Assembly: GCA_021432635.1 (NCBI GenBank)
Contig: MU270045.1
Coordinates: 62,001 to 126,000 of the forward strand
Length of the DNA: 64,000 nucleotides
Reading direction: 5' to 3'
Origin: Thozetella sp. PMI_491
Taxonomy: Eukaryota > Ascomycota > Sordariomycetes > Chaetosphaeriales > Chaetosphaeriaceae
The stretch's first letter is position 1; every line of letters starts with the position of its first letter. Below the pieces are notes generated by a model. The model was not told the origin of the DNA and did no database searches. It saw only the letters and a list, made by a program, of their open reading frames with translations. Positions 34,576-45,922 of this stretch are shown here, in pieces. A program made the translations under genes and the position numbers.

Positions 34576-36049
34576 ATGCTACGCCGTAGTTAGATGGCGG
34601 ATGTTGGCTTACGCCTCGGAAGCGCTACATTTTATTCTATCAAAACCCCTAGTTATTGCAATTTTTGCAATTTTTGTAGGACCCTTTGATGAACTGCACG
34701 CATGATCTGACGGAAGAAAGGTAGGCCTGCTATGAGGCTCTGCGGATTCTGAGCGACCGCATCTGGCAGTGTAGACGTTGCTGCGGTGTCACTGGATTGC
34801 TCCTGCGCTTGGAGACACTCGGGTGAGTCCTACATTTAGCCCATTGGCTGACGTGGTTGTTGACTGCTCGTGTAAACTCCCTTGAGCACTGGAAAACAAA
34901 ATTGCCTGTTCTGGTGGAGAGCGCGATTAGAAATCATAAAGCCCAAGACGGTCTCGCAATGTCGCGGCCGCAGGGCAATCGGCAATGGTACAGAGGTTGG
35001 GAACGACTCCATAAACCTATATATAGTGGTGAAACAATGCAACACACCACTGTGGCCTCTCTATTGAGATTATTGGTGCTACGCCCAGCGCCAAGCAGAG
35101 GTTCTCCTTGCATCACTGGCTGGAGGGCTAAAGGCGAGGATGCAAGACCATTTAGGGGCCAGATCGTTTCCTGGTCGGTAGATGTTTTGCAAATTGGTTC
35201 CCAGATTAGTCCCTAGATCAGTCCCCAGATCAGTCGGTAACATCGTGCGTGGGAAGCGAGAAAAGTTGCATGGACAGTGGGTAAGGTAACCTGGATCGGG
35301 GGAATTTGACATGCGAGGTGTGCCTGACAGGTCGAAAGTCTCGGTGACACGGACTTTGACATGCACCCGGTCATACCACCCACTCGACCAAAATCGGTCC
35401 GCATTTGCTCACTTTCCCTCACGCTACCCATGGTACATTTTTTAGTCCCTTGCTCTTGCCCACGTGAGCGGCTTAGGTAACCCTTGGGCCATGGCCGCAA
35501 ACGGACAAGTGTGGCCTCGCGTCTCCGGTCCCCGCCTAAAGGAAAACCCACGTCGGTGCTCGCGTCCCCCAAACTTCCGACCGCACGAAGGCTGGAGCCA
35601 ATCACATGCGGCCGATGGGGTCGATCCAGAATGTCATCGACCCTTGTCGGCGAGCTACCAGTGGAGATAGCTTGATGGCGTCCCCCCTCAGTCACTCGCT
35701 GCGAGGGGGGCACCGATGTCATACTTGCTGCGGCCGCGGGTCGCAAAGAAGCCGATTCACGGTGTCATAAAGAAGGGTTCGTCTCGTCCCAGGGAACCAA
35801 ATGGCCGCTGCGGGTAAAGACAATTTTTAAGACAATATCAGCGCACAAGCCCATAGAACTAGCTGATCTTGATTTGCTCAGTGAAATCAGTCCGAGACAA
35901 GGATCCACCTGCCATCCGAAAGCCCTTGCAACCCAGTTCTGGCAGGTCGCCCGCAATAATTGCGTAGAGCCGCACAAATACCGCCGCCCTCTTGAGTCTC
36001 TCAAAAGTCTTGGCTCCTGCAGACTTCACTATACGGCGCCAGGCGCATC
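34576..36049. other. Intergenic region with a short 12-bp tandem repeat
   Basis: About three copies of a unit close to AGATCAGTCCCC lie at 35201-35236, and an AT-rich patch lies at 34630-34680. Several frames are open between 35200 and 35750 on the minus strand, but they show no family motif or signal peptide. I do not call a gene. Confidence 0.4.
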
Positions 36050-37083
36050 ATGGCTTCTGCCGCCACGACGCAGGTACGTCTAGCTTTCTATCCTGTGAGA
36101 TCCGGCAGCGCCGCCTGCTAGCAGGGCCACCCTCGCTCACTATTGTCCGCCAGATGGCCTCGGGCCCGCCATATCCGCCTCAAGGCGCCCAACTAGGTGG
36201 CCTGCCGACCCCCGTCCCCGACGACATCATCTCCGGAATCCTCTTAGCGCTTTTTGTTGCATCCGCGGTGACCAACATGACAATATTCCAGATCAACAGG
36301 CGGCGGGAGCACAAATTTGTCTTTTCGGCCCTCTTGTTCGGATTCTCCATGGCACGTATCATGGCCCTGACCATGCGCATCGTCTGGGCTAGCCGTCCCA
36401 CAAACGTGAGCATTGCGATCGCCGCCAACATCTTCACCGCCGCCGGGGTCCTGCTCTTGTTTATCGTCAACCTCATCTTCGCCCAGCGCATCGTCCGCGC
36501 CTACCATCCTAGCTTTGGCTGGCATCGCGCCATCTCCATCGGCTTCCGCTTCTTGTTCGTCTCCGTCGTGGCCATGTTGATCATGGTTATTACCGTGACC
36601 GTTCACTCGTTCTATACTCTCGATGCCGACGCTCACGATAAGGAGCGCAAGGTCCAACTGTTCGCTGGGACCTACCTGGCCGTCCTTGCCTTCCTCCCAA
36701 TTCCTATCGTCCTTGCTGCGTCGCTCTATCCTCGCAAAGCACGCGTGGAAAAGTTTGGATCGGGTCGATTCCGGACAAAGATTAGATTAATCTTGTTCAC
36801 CTCGACCCTGCTGGCCCTCGGCGCCGGCTTCCGGATCGGAGTGAACTTCTCCCCGCGCCCAGCCACAGACCCGGCCTGGTACCATCACAAGGCTGCTTAC
36901 TACTGCTTCAACTATGTCATCGAGCTAATTGTCGTCTACACCTATGTGATCGTCCGCTTTGACCGCCGCTTCCATATCCCTAACGGCAGCTCGGGATCTG
37001 GTGACTACTCAGGCATCAACAAAGAGTCAGAGGTATTCGGTACCGATGGCGATGTGACGGTGCCAGAAGACCCAGAGCCGTAG
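36050..37083 (+). CDS. Seven-helix fungal membrane protein (DUF3112-like)
   Basis: Integral membrane protein of 317 aa. A short exon 1 (36050-36073) encodes MASAATTQ; intron 36074-36153 is followed by exon 2 (36154-37083), beginning MASGPPYPPQGAQLGG. The ATG at 36154 could also be the start. About seven hydrophobic segments are visible: IISGILLALFVASAV, FVFSALLFGFSMARI, IFTAAGVLLLFIVNLIF, FLFVSVVAMLIMVITV, TYLAVLAFLPIPIVLAA, LILFTSTLLALGAGF, and FNYVIELIVVYTYVIV. FQINRRREHKF after helix 1 and AQRIVRAYHP after helix 3 are typical of the family. The C-terminus is acidic and hydrophilic. The family lies near fungal GPCR-like proteins but its function is not established. A link to the neighbours is not evident. 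Confidence 0.8.
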
Positions 37084-38232
37084 GCCGATGACGCAAGAGA
37101 ATTGTCAGGACCTAAGGACCTCGCACAAAATAGAAAGAAGACTACGAGCGTGGTCAATTGCATTAGAGCTTCAATTACTAGAGAGTACGATAGAGATGGG
37201 AATAACTTCACGCCAGGTAATATAGACGCATTTCTAGGTCTAGGCCTTGTCTAAGGCTGCAGCACTGATTTCGTGTGCATGAGTACAATATGGAGTCAAA
37301 TGTCCAACCTATACTGTAATAAGATACATACCTACCTCTTGGTCTAGAAAGTGTATGGATTTGTACAGACTTGACCCGTCCCTCTCGTACTCGTGCGTCG
37401 TTGCCGGGCCCCTGAGGACCGGGCCGTATTGTCAATTGTTTCGTTACGTGCGCCATATCACTTATCACTCCGCACCATTTTCCGTACAGCATAACCACTA
37501 GGCAGACATTTACCAACGTTACAGCCGCGGGTGCTAACTAGCCATCTTCTTTGCTAAAATGAAACCGCCTCCACTCAATCTCCTCCACTCGAGTTGCCGG
37601 TTCAAGGTCGGACAACGACCCTTGCGGCAAAATCCGGGTCGTGTTTGGAGAGGTATCTAGGCACATATCTACCGCTGTAGGTTCAATCCTCGGTACTGAG
37701 CCAGGAGTTGAAGAAAACTACAGAAAGTAACCCAGTCTGGGCAACCCTCACGGCTCAGCATCCACCTGCCAAATAAAAAAAATAAAAAAAAAATAGGAAC
37801 ATGGAGCTCAAAACAGGGTTAAACAGCGACAGTGGCAGTGACTTGAGTATACCAAAATAGCAAAGGGGCGGCGTCTGCAGTGGCATTCCCAAGCTTGCGC
37901 TTATGTATAAGCACGACTCGGCATTCGCATTTATCTACTGCCGGGTTTTTGGAACAAACAAGCGTTTTTACTATCAAATTGTCGTTGCTCATGCATAGGC
38001 GTAATGTTCTGTGGGTGGTGGGTAAGCTGCCCCACGCCGTTTACCCAGCGCCGTTTTCGTCGCACTCCGGATACTTGACTGTGGATACTTGATCGGATCC
38101 GGCAACCATACACTAGATGCGCAAGAAGGCTATTACACCCATCTCCCCGCCCATCTCTCACTCCCTCCTGAGCTGCAAGCTGTTCCAGAATGCTCTCCCC
38201 GCCCCTCGACCTCGCGAGCTGATATCTTCAAC
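37084..38232. other. Intergenic region
   Basis: No coding feature is supported. An A-rich stretch (about 37770-37796) and ordinary mixed sequence precede the CAP protein start codon. It presumably holds the 3' end of the membrane protein gene and the promoter of the CAP gene. Confidence 0.4.
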
Positions 38233-39531
38233 ATGAAGGTCGGTGGCTGGGAAGTCTGGATCGTCGCTACTGTCTTTTTATCGTTTGCTCCTCCCCGTGC
38301 CGACGCAAGATATGCCTTGAATATATCCTTTAACCTCCGCGATGAGGGTGAATTAGGCGATCTTCGCTGCACGACCTTCGTTGAGACATTCTTCACCACA
38401 GCAACATTGGGATGCTCGGACGAATCTGGCAACCACGATACGAGTGGTGCTTCTACACTGGCTGCTGATAGCAAGCCACCTGCTTCCCCCCACAACGCAA
38501 TCGAGGCTACAATGAATACATTTGCCACGAAGGTAAAACCGATTGGAAAGCCTACCACGACCGCCCAAAGTCCGGCTCCTGCCGATACAAACAATCCTCT
38601 CGATTCTACCGCGAAGTCGACCACGTCTACGAAAGCCGGAGTTCCAATAAACGTGAAGCCGATCCGGAAGCCGACTAGTACGAAGTCGTCGACTACGTCT
38701 ACACGGACGACTCCTAGTGTCAACCAGAGCCAGAGACCGACTCGAAAGCCAATAACCACCCCCGGCAATCCTCCAAACAACAATCAACCGCCTGCGGCTT
38801 CATCCGCCGGTTTGACTGGCCCGGCTAGCGGTGCTGTCAGCGCCCCATCTGCTGGCCCCGGCCCTGCGAGTAGTAACCAGAATAACCCACCACCCGCGAT
38901 TAGCACTCCAGTCACGAGCACAACTTCAACTAATTCTCGGCCTCCGCCTCCGCCTCCGCCTCCGCCACCAGCGAGCACCCCCAGCACAAGTTCTTCCGGC
39001 CAAGCCAGCCCCGCAGATATCCAGAATGCTCTTAATGCGCATAATGCTGCGCGCGCTAAACACGGTGAAGTACCCCTCGTCTGGGATACCAGCCTAGCTG
39101 CGGCGGCAAAGGCTTATTCTGAATATCTCGCCCAGCTGGGCTTTCTCAAACACAACAGTACCGGCGAAAACTTGTACTCGTATTTTCCAGTTAACAATCG
39201 GCCCCTCCTACAAGCCACTAATGCATGGGTTGCCGAGGAGCCCAAATACCAGGGCGAACCGATCCCCCAAGGACCATTCTTGTCCTACGGGCATTACAGT
39301 AAGAGCCAACCGCATGCAACACACTAAATCAGGAACATTCATACTAAATTTCTCGTAGCACAGGTCGTTTGGAATACTACTCTCCGTGTTGGGATGGGGT
39401 TCACCATAAACGGCTCCCATACATACGTCGTCGCCCGCTATCTTCCAGTTGGCAACATGTGAGTTGAATAGGAAATCTAGCCTTTACTGCTGCTGACATT
39501 GGCTTCTAGTTTGGGCTTTACGCCTTACTGA
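38233..39531 (+). CDS. Secreted CAP/SCP/PR-1 domain protein with Pro/Thr-rich linker
   Basis: Extracellular CAP-superfamily protein of 395 aa. Exons 38233-39298, 39359-39458 and 39510-39531 join in frame. A signal peptide (about residues 1-25, ending RADA) is followed by a short region with two cysteines. A long low-complexity linker then carries repeated PI(G/R)KPT units and a run of ten prolines near 240-250. The CAP domain starts near 258: ALNAHNAARAKHGEVPLVWD, the GENLYS motif, GHYTQVVW split across the first intron, and YVVARYLPVGN. It ends NILGFTPY, as is usual. The linker would be heavily O-glycosylated and may anchor the domain in the wall. Family members bind sterols or act at the host interface; the exact role here is unknown. 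Confidence 0.88.
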
Positions 39532-39938
39532 ATTTAAGTCCCTGGCTGATGAAGAGGTGAAAATTCATTGAAGCACAAGTGTACCTACGAAATCACTTTA
39601 GTGTTAGTTTTTACCTGAAGTAGGCATAGACCCGGCCAGGCTAGTATTTTTAGGACTCGGGATTCCCGCTTCCGGGACCGCTCCGTAAACTGCCACCGTT
39701 CTTCGCATCATTCTTGCATGCTGCAATAAAATTTCGGTTACCTTAACTTCTTTGTCCCTATCGATGTCTATGCTCCAGTAGTGACGGACAGTGCCATATC
39801 TATTAATCGGTTTGGTGCTATAATACCAGAATAGTCTCCCCATACCTCGAAATTTAACCTACAGTGGCACATTCTGATGGATACAGCGCCTGGCGAATTT
39901 CTGCAATACGCGCCGGACATCGTCTACCTAGCAAATAC

Positions 39939-39971
39939 GAAGATTTCGGCGGCAAAGCCGAAACTATCTTC
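39939..39971. repeat. Imperfect hairpin in AT-rich spacer
   Basis: GAAGATTTCGGC, loop GGCAAA, then GCCGAA, ACT and ATCTTC form two 6-bp stems with a 3-nt bulge. It lies in a spacer (39532-40809) that otherwise shows no gene. It could be part of a degraded element; no function is assigned. Confidence 0.4.
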
Positions 39972-40695
39972 AAAAATCAACTATTATTCGGCTATAATCG
40001 AGGGGCTAGCTAGTATCAGTCCTTAAATCTATCTCCTCTTGAATATAGCTTCTTGGGGCCGACAGGAAAGGCTCTAAAAGGATCTCAATTTCAACTCTAA
40101 CGCGATCGAGTAATATGCTTATATTACTCTAAAATGAAAATATTTTTCCGAGATGAATGCGTTTAAATAAAGCGGAGTCATTGCCATCGGTTATGGGAGT
40201 TGCAGGACAGAAGAAGAATATCGATATTGTCTCAGCGCCGCCACGCGTGCTCCTTCTAAACTCAAATATGGTCAACAGTCGGGATAGTGAAGATTGCTCG
40301 CAGTTCATTGCCTTTTATGGTCTATAGAGTTACATCTATCTGCGGCCTATGTCAGCCATTTAGCACACTTTCCTATCTCAGCTCGTACAACAAATTCTGC
40401 CTTCTCGGCTCGCACAGCATTTTCGGCCGTCTCAGATCGTACAGCTTTTCGGGTTGCGAACCTAATTTGGTAATTTGTCTTAGAGCAACAACTGTTCGCT
40501 TTGAGTTTATTAAAGAATTACCTGTCACCTGAATGGTGTCCAGCAATCAAAATGGTTCGGATGTTTTACGAGCTGGCCAACCCGGGCCGCTTCTGCCTCT
40601 TGAGCGAACGAGCAGCCTCGCTGCTCTCGAACGGCGAAATACCTTTCAAGAACTTTGCCTGTTGGCAAAAAGTCCTACACCGCAGTTACGCCAAG

Positions 40696-40703
40696 TATAT
40701 ATA
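40696..40703 (+). promoter_or_regulatory. TATA box of the small secreted protein gene
   Basis: TATATATA lies 107 bp before the start codon at 40810, a usual position in strongly induced fungal genes. Confidence 0.4.
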
Positions 40704-40809
40704 GAGCCTGAACTCGCACCCTGTGAGCCATAAAAGATTCACACACTTTAGCATCACTCATAAGACAAACCGCAAAATCTACGATTCCTCAGCCCACGGG
40801 TTGTTCACT

Positions 40810-41249
40810 ATGAAATTCTCGCTCATTCCATCCATTGTTGCAGCGCTGAGTGGGCTTGCCACCAGCTCGCCGGTTGAGGCCATGAGCCCCGCAGAGGGAG
40901 CCTTGCTGTATGTACCATCTTCGCGACTATCTTATTGCAGCACTGACAATGCGGTGGCGACTGTAGCTCCAAGCGTGCCAGTGGGACTCTGAAAGCGTGG
41001 ACCAGTAGCGGCAGTGGGTGCAGTGGAAATCCGGGCTTTTCGTGGCCGGATCCCGGCCAAAACCAGTGCATCACGTTCGTCGGCGGCAATGGATCCCCCA
41101 AGATTGTCCAACGACTCTCCTGGTCGGGGCAGGCTTGCCAGGTCTATGGTTATTCTGACAGCGCTTGCACCGATCAGGAGGCGACCGCGTTCGGCCCCGA
41201 TATTTGCTTTCTCAACGTCTTGTTTTTGAGCTTCAAGGTGGTCTGTTAG
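40810..41249 (+). CDS. Small secreted six-cysteine protein
   Basis: Predicted 126-aa secreted protein. Exon 1 (40810-40907) encodes the signal peptide MKFSLIPSIVAALSGLATSS and a short propeptide. The intron 40908-40966 has GTATGT and CTGTAG ends, and exon 2 (40967-41249) continues in frame. The propeptide ends at Lys-Arg (LSKR), a Kex2-type cleavage site, directly before ASGTLKAWTSSGSGCSG. The mature part of about 90 aa has six cysteines, which could form three disulfides: GCSG, NQCITF, QACQVY, SACTDQ, DICFLN and a C-terminal Cys. I recognise no family. Size, cysteines and processing site resemble fungal effectors or small antimicrobial proteins; that is inference. The gene is easy to miss because neither exon alone looks long. 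Confidence 0.65.
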
Positions 41250-41921
41250 GAGATCTGTAGTATACAGAAAATTGCAGGAAAGAAGCCCGTGGCTTCCTAA
41301 ATAGCCTTTCCTAGATTGAGGATGAACTCTTTTAACTCAACTGCCCCGCGTAGAACTGCCTATATCAGAAACAGAGGACAGGGTTGTTACCGATACCTTG
41401 TCGGCAAAATTAATGCCGAAGTTGAGTCAGCGCAGAAGCTCTGCGATCCCAGACTGGAGCAAGGTTGCGTGGACCAACTGGTCCGAGGCTGTGCACCCCA
41501 TACGACGCAGGTCTATGACGGGGACGCTGCAATACTCGCAAGAGTGGCATTTTGCATGACAAAAATGACTGGCCCAGCCCTTCCGGGGTAGTCGAAGCGG
41601 GTAAATGAAGTCGCATGTGGCTGCTGCAAGGTGGGAAACAAGCAAGCTAATCATGCCAGGGTCGAGTCAGCGCAGACTCTGCTAGCACAAGACCGCATAG
41701 GGAATGCTAGAGCTGCTCGACATCAACAACCGGGGAGCGGTACGCACAATCTAGGCGGCTTTAGCTTGCTTTGCTCCTGTTGAAGTACCTCGCAAAGTTT
41801 CACGCCATTTTATTAAGAGTGATCTCAGTGGGAAGCATTATGCCTATCCTGTGGACTGGTCCGTTAGGTTCAAAGCTTAGTATTCATTGACTATCATTCC
41901 TGTGCAGCCGACAGTACAAGC

Positions 41922-42287
41922 CTAAGCCTGCGTCGTCTTCCCCCCGCCGTTGTCGAACCACTCCTTCAGAGTGCGGACCTCACCCTCGGACAATGCCGAC
42001 TTCTCAGTTCCGTAGCTCGCGATGATATATCCTGCCAGGCTACCTTTGCTACTGGCGGCAGTGCCAGGGCTGTCACCCTCGGTGTCCAACATGTCAAATT
42101 CCCGGAGGAGGTCGCGCGCTTGCGTTGGCTCCTGCACGAAGCGGCGGAGCCGTGTGATCTCGTCATCGTCAAAAACGGGGCAAGGGTCATTGTGGCGCGC
42201 GATAACCTCTTGAGCCAAGGTATGAGTAGAGATCATCTCTCTGGCCGACGGGCCTGTCCACTCGTTGCTGGTGTTCCGCTGCGCCAT
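41922..42287 (-). CDS. Small hypothetical protein
   Basis: Single-exon frame of 121 aa starting in a good context (CACGATGG). The protein is hydrophilic and acidic, with EVIARHNDPCPVFDDDEITR, LLREFDMLDTEGD and LSEGEVRTLKEWFDNGGGK. There is no signal peptide or membrane segment. Composition and codon use look like a real soluble helical protein, but I recognise no domain. DMLDTEGD resembles an EF-hand loop only loosely. Confidence 0.55.
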   Translation of the reverse strand: MAQRNTSNEWTGPSAREMISTHTLAQEVIARHNDPCPVFDDDEITRLRRFVQEPTQARDLLREFDMLDTEGDSPGTAASSKGSLAGYIIASYGTEKSALSEGEVRTLKEWFDNGGGKTTQA

Positions 42288-42544
42288 CGTGTGCGTCGCT
42301 GCTGTGGCCGGTATTTGTTTGTGGATAGGAATGGGGTTTGGTAGGGGAATAGACGTGTTGGGTTGGTCTTCTTTTTAGTCTGAGAAGTAGTGGGTCGAGA
42401 GCTAAAATCAGTCTCCTGTCAACAGTGGACATATATTAGTTTGTCTATGGTAATGTGTAGGTACTATATCGATGGAGGTGTCCCGCGGTTGCCAGGCAAC
42501 GAATTTAGTGATGCAATCTCGTTTCGTTGGCGCATCATCTTTAG

Positions 42545-42655
42545 TCGATGCCTGAACTTTAGTTGGTGCCTGATTTTAATCCAATGTCTAGTTTAAGTAG
42601 TGGGATGCCTGATATAATTGGATGCCTGATTTTAAAGGGATGCCTGAAAAAGGGT
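42545..42655 (+). repeat. Short degenerate repeats of GATGCCTGA
   Basis: TGCCTGA recurs about six times at spacings of about 15-45 bp, each usually followed by an AT-rich tail such as TTTTAA. It looks like a decayed minisatellite. The surrounding spacer 42288-43201 has no supported gene. Confidence 0.5.
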
Positions 42656-42994
42656 TTCCCTAGAATGTATCAAACAAACAACTGGTGCAGCACCAATGCC
42701 CCACACTTACGCACTCCGCTGGCGGAACGCTCAAGAAGCCTTGGGGCTCTATCCGGTTTCCGCTGATGGCCCGCGACTACAACCAGAAATGGCACGTGCA
42801 AACAACTGAAGTGGCTGAGGAGGTAATCACCCTCGTGACACTAAAACAACTCGGGCAGCAAGGCTCCCTAGGCAGGGTCCTCTGACCAGGCAAGCCGCGA
42901 GGCAAACCTGCATGCTGCTGCCGGCGACAGTCTAGCCCTAGAGCGTGCAAGCATACCAGCTGCATAGTGTAATACGCGCATATCTCTCTGGTTG

Positions 42995-43016
42995 CCCCCC
43001 CCCCCCCCCCCCCCCC
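42995..43016 (+). repeat. Poly-C homopolymer of 22 bases
   Basis: An uninterrupted run of 22 C lies in the spacer 186 bp beyond the stop codon of the minus-strand regulator gene. Its exact length is likely to be unstable or subject to sequencing error. Confidence 0.8.
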
Positions 43017-43201
43017 ATTTGGCGAGTTATGATACACACGGTGGCGGGCGCTGGATCCCGCTGACAGCTGACGCGGTGAGCCTAGCCTTGCCGTGGCTTC
43101 TCATCCAACCATGGTATTCTCGAAGAAGAAGCCGGCAGCTTCCCACACCTGATTCGTCCAGGGCAGGAGGTACAGAAATCATAGACAGACTCAAACTTTA
43201 T

Positions 43202-44584
43202 CTACTCATCGAGAAATGCCATCGACTCCTTGATACTGGCACGTATCGACTCTACGTACGACTTGCTACCCCGTCGTGACTTGACATCCTCCTGGGCCAT
43301 AACGGCCCAAAACAACCGAGCTCGATCTGCACGGGAGAATATCCCCGGGGCGGCCGCGGTGGGTGAGGCAGCCGCCTCGCCCGAGAGGCAGTATTCGGGT
43401 GGAATCCCCATATAACGCTCTAGGGTTTGCACCTGGCCCTGGAAGGCATCGAGAATGCCTATGGCATACGCCTTTAGCGGCATGTCCTGAAGCGAAGAGA
43501 CCCCGCCAATGCGGAGCACCGATTTGACCTTGATGGACTTGTACGATTCCGGCGGCACCTGGCAGACATATTTGTAGATGCGGTGGAATAGAGAGTCAAA
43601 AAGCCTCATCAACGCAAGGTAGCTAGACAGAGCCAGGAGTACAATCTCCGTGCTGAGCGTATCCTCGGTCTGCGTCAAGCCCTGGATGATGTCGATGAAC
43701 TCTTTGCTGCATGTAAGAAGTGATGCTACCGGATTCTCGATATCTCGGCCCGCGTCCTCATCTTTGCAACGCTGCAGGACTCTGGAGGGTTCTGAATAGT
43801 ACGCGTCAACCATCGCAATGCGCTGGTCTATCTCCTCTCGAAATCCCACCAGAGAGCTTGCCGCGCTGAAGCATCGTGGTAGGGGAGGCGGGGACAGAAC
43901 CCCTTCCTCCTGATCAAGGAGCGGATCAATGTCCATATCGAGGACAGTGCTAGAGTCCCCACCCATGTGAAGCATCGCGTCGAGTTCATCACCTGCACTG
44001 AGAAGCCTCCGAAGCTGTGATGGACTGCTCAGCTGACCTGCTAGGGAGAGGATATCTTCGCCCAGCGCAGGGCTTTGATCGGTCAAAGGGGAGCCGAAGA
44101 AAGCGAAGCTATCGCCTGGCGCTACCCAGAAATCTGGCTGTGGCTCATGAGCCAACGGGTCTCTTGGTGAATGCGGATGCACGACGGACTTGGGAACCGC
44201 AAGATACGGTCCTGCGACGCTGTGCAGCTTGTCCTCCAACGTGTGGCTTTCTGTCCTACACCGCGACACTCTTGCAGGCGCGGGTACCCCTACCATCGCG
44301 GGTGCATGGACTGCGACGTGATCCATGTCTCGCAGCGTCGACCGGTGGGGCCCAGGCGACGAGACGTCGGCAGGGCTCGCCGTGGTGCCCCCGAGGGTGC
44401 TCTCGCCGTCGGCAGGACGATGCTTGGGCGGTCTTCCGGGGTGGCCGGGGGCCCCTGTTACGCATTGCGCGCCGATGTAGCAGCAGCGGGCGCACGGCGC
44501 CATGCTGTCTTGGGCGCGAAGGCATCGAACTCGCTTTGCTCTGCACTGGTCGCAGGCGGAGCGCCTGACTGCAGACTTGAGCAT
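43202..44584 (-). CDS. Zn(II)2Cys6 transcription factor, AflR-like layout
   Basis: Single-exon regulator of 460 aa, with its start at 44584 just before the zinc cluster. The six ligands are Cys11, 14, 21, 31, 34 and 41 (C-X2-C-X6-C-X9-C-X2-C-X6-C) in SACDQCRAKRVRC and PCARC, followed by a GRPPKHRP basic patch. A long Pro/Ser-rich middle leads to a helical C-terminal domain from about residue 250 (VASLLTCSKEFIDIIQGL, LLALSSYLALMRLFDSLF), the layout of AflR-type regulators of secondary-metabolite clusters. An open frame extends 111 codons upstream but shows no conserved sequence. The nearest gene in the same orientation is the MFS transporter at 45923-47839, which it may control; no biosynthetic core enzyme lies beside it. 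Confidence 0.85.
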   Translation of the reverse strand: MLKSAVRRSACDQCRAKRVRCLRAQDSMAPCARCCYIGAQCVTGAPGHPGRPPKHRPADGESTLGGTTASPADVSSPGPHRSTLRDMDHVAVHAPAMVGVPAPARVSRCRTESHTLEDKLHSVAGPYLAVPKSVVHPHSPRDPLAHEPQPDFWVAPGDSFAFFGSPLTDQSPALGEDILSLAGQLSSPSQLRRLLSAGDELDAMLHMGGDSSTVLDMDIDPLLDQEEGVLSPPPLPRCFSAASSLVGFREEIDQRIAMVDAYYSEPSRVLQRCKDEDAGRDIENPVASLLTCSKEFIDIIQGLTQTEDTLSTEIVLLALSSYLALMRLFDSLFHRIYKYVCQVPPESYKSIKVKSVLRIGGVSSLQDMPLKAYAIGILDAFQGQVQTLERYMGIPPEYCLSGEAAASPTAAAPGIFSRADRARLFWAVMAQEDVKSRRGSKSYVESIRASIKESMAFLDE

Positions 44585-45545
44585 AATTGGTAGTAAGCTT
44601 GAAGAGACATGAAAAAGCGATTGCGAAGCGACCGAGCTGAGGCGAAGATCTTGGTATGATTGGTCAGGATACGCTGGTGATGAAGGACGATTTTGGTTGT
44701 TGGGTGGATTAGCAAGAAGTTGCCGATGCCACGCCCCAGAAAGTAGAAACCCTCCTCGGAGGTTTTGTGGCCAGCCAATCAGCAAAAAATAACGAGCCGC
44801 CCTCCGTCTTACTTTACCGGTACCTATCAATCTCACCCCACACCTCAACGGAGCTTGTCCTGTGCCACTTAACTCGAGTCGCCTTTCGGAGACTGTTTGA
44901 CTCGCTCTAAACTCCACTGCAGGAGACGACTTTTACTTTTGGCCACTGCTGAACTAGGACCTTAGTGATCGAAGGTCTTTCATTAACGTTACCGCTTATC
45001 GCGAAGAGGTTCTCTCTCTCTGATTGGCCAGCGGGATCAAAACCACCAGCCATTGGATAGCGCTTCTTTACAGCTGCCAATTTTGCGCTACAATCGCCAT
45101 CAGCTGACCTGTTATGCCTTAATTTCGCTAATTACTAGCTAATAAGCTCGATTTTTACTTGCTTTCCGAGCCATTCCTCCTTTCCTCCTTTTTTCCGGCG
45201 CGCCAGCGAGGCTGCGAGCCAGTTGCTGAACCGGCCAGCGCTACTTATCTAGCCAGCGCTCGTTGCTTAGCGTGGCTATTACTATGCGATTGAAGAGGGG
45301 GTGTAAATGAGTCTCACCGCGCGCGCTACGCTAACTACACTGGCCATTAAGACCTTTAGTCAATAGAATTACAGGCGGGCTTATTTATAAGAATAAGCCA
45401 AACCAGTAGTCACAAGAACTTGCGCACGTAAAGCACCTGGGCTCGGCGCACGAGGGTTCCGGAATTTGCAGTGGGATAGCTGCCATCGCCAGATCGCTAC
45501 AATCTATAGCTTTAAATATAAGGGGTTAGAAGGCCTTCGGTCAAT

Positions 45546-45630
45546 CATATTTCTCTCGCGATCCGAGACTAGAGGGTCTTCAGTCAGGTAAGCTCTCGCG
45601 CCCCGAAGGGTCGCGCGAGAGAGAAATATG
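45546..45630. repeat. Inverted repeat, possible small inverted-repeat element
   Basis: CATATTTCTCTC at 45546-45557 is the exact reverse complement of GAGAGAAATATG at 45619-45630, and both arms adjoin CG-rich GCG/CGCG sequence. The 61 bp between contain GAGGGTCTTC and further CTCTCGCG copies. It could be a MITE-like footprint in the spacer 44585-45922. No target-site duplication is evident. Confidence 0.45.
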
Positions 45631-45922
45631 CCCCGGAGTGTAGCGGAGGAAAGTATATTGTAAATAATACCGTGTTAATATGGGGCAACATCGGTGGTCT
45701 GAGTACGTCTTGAAGCAGCGGCTATCAACATGTGATACAAAAGAAGTAATTGCCAAATATAATAGTACATTTTCGAGCTATGAAGTCGCTCAGCCCCCCT
45801 AGGAGGAACGAGAAACCCTATACATGAGGCAGCTTTCCCGGAAACAAAGACAAGCTTCCCGCTACATCCACTCGCCAATACCTGTAGCTAGTAATGTTAC
45901 CCTTTGCATTTGGGCGATAGTA

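Noticed and set aside
35213-35746. 177-codon minus-strand frame.
   Set aside because: No signal peptide, domain or splice logic; its repeats come from a 12-bp tandem repeat and its Arg/Gly/Ser composition looks non-coding.
41316-41591. 91-codon plus-strand frame after the small secreted protein.
   Set aside because: No recognisable domain or good start context; its composition changes along its length.
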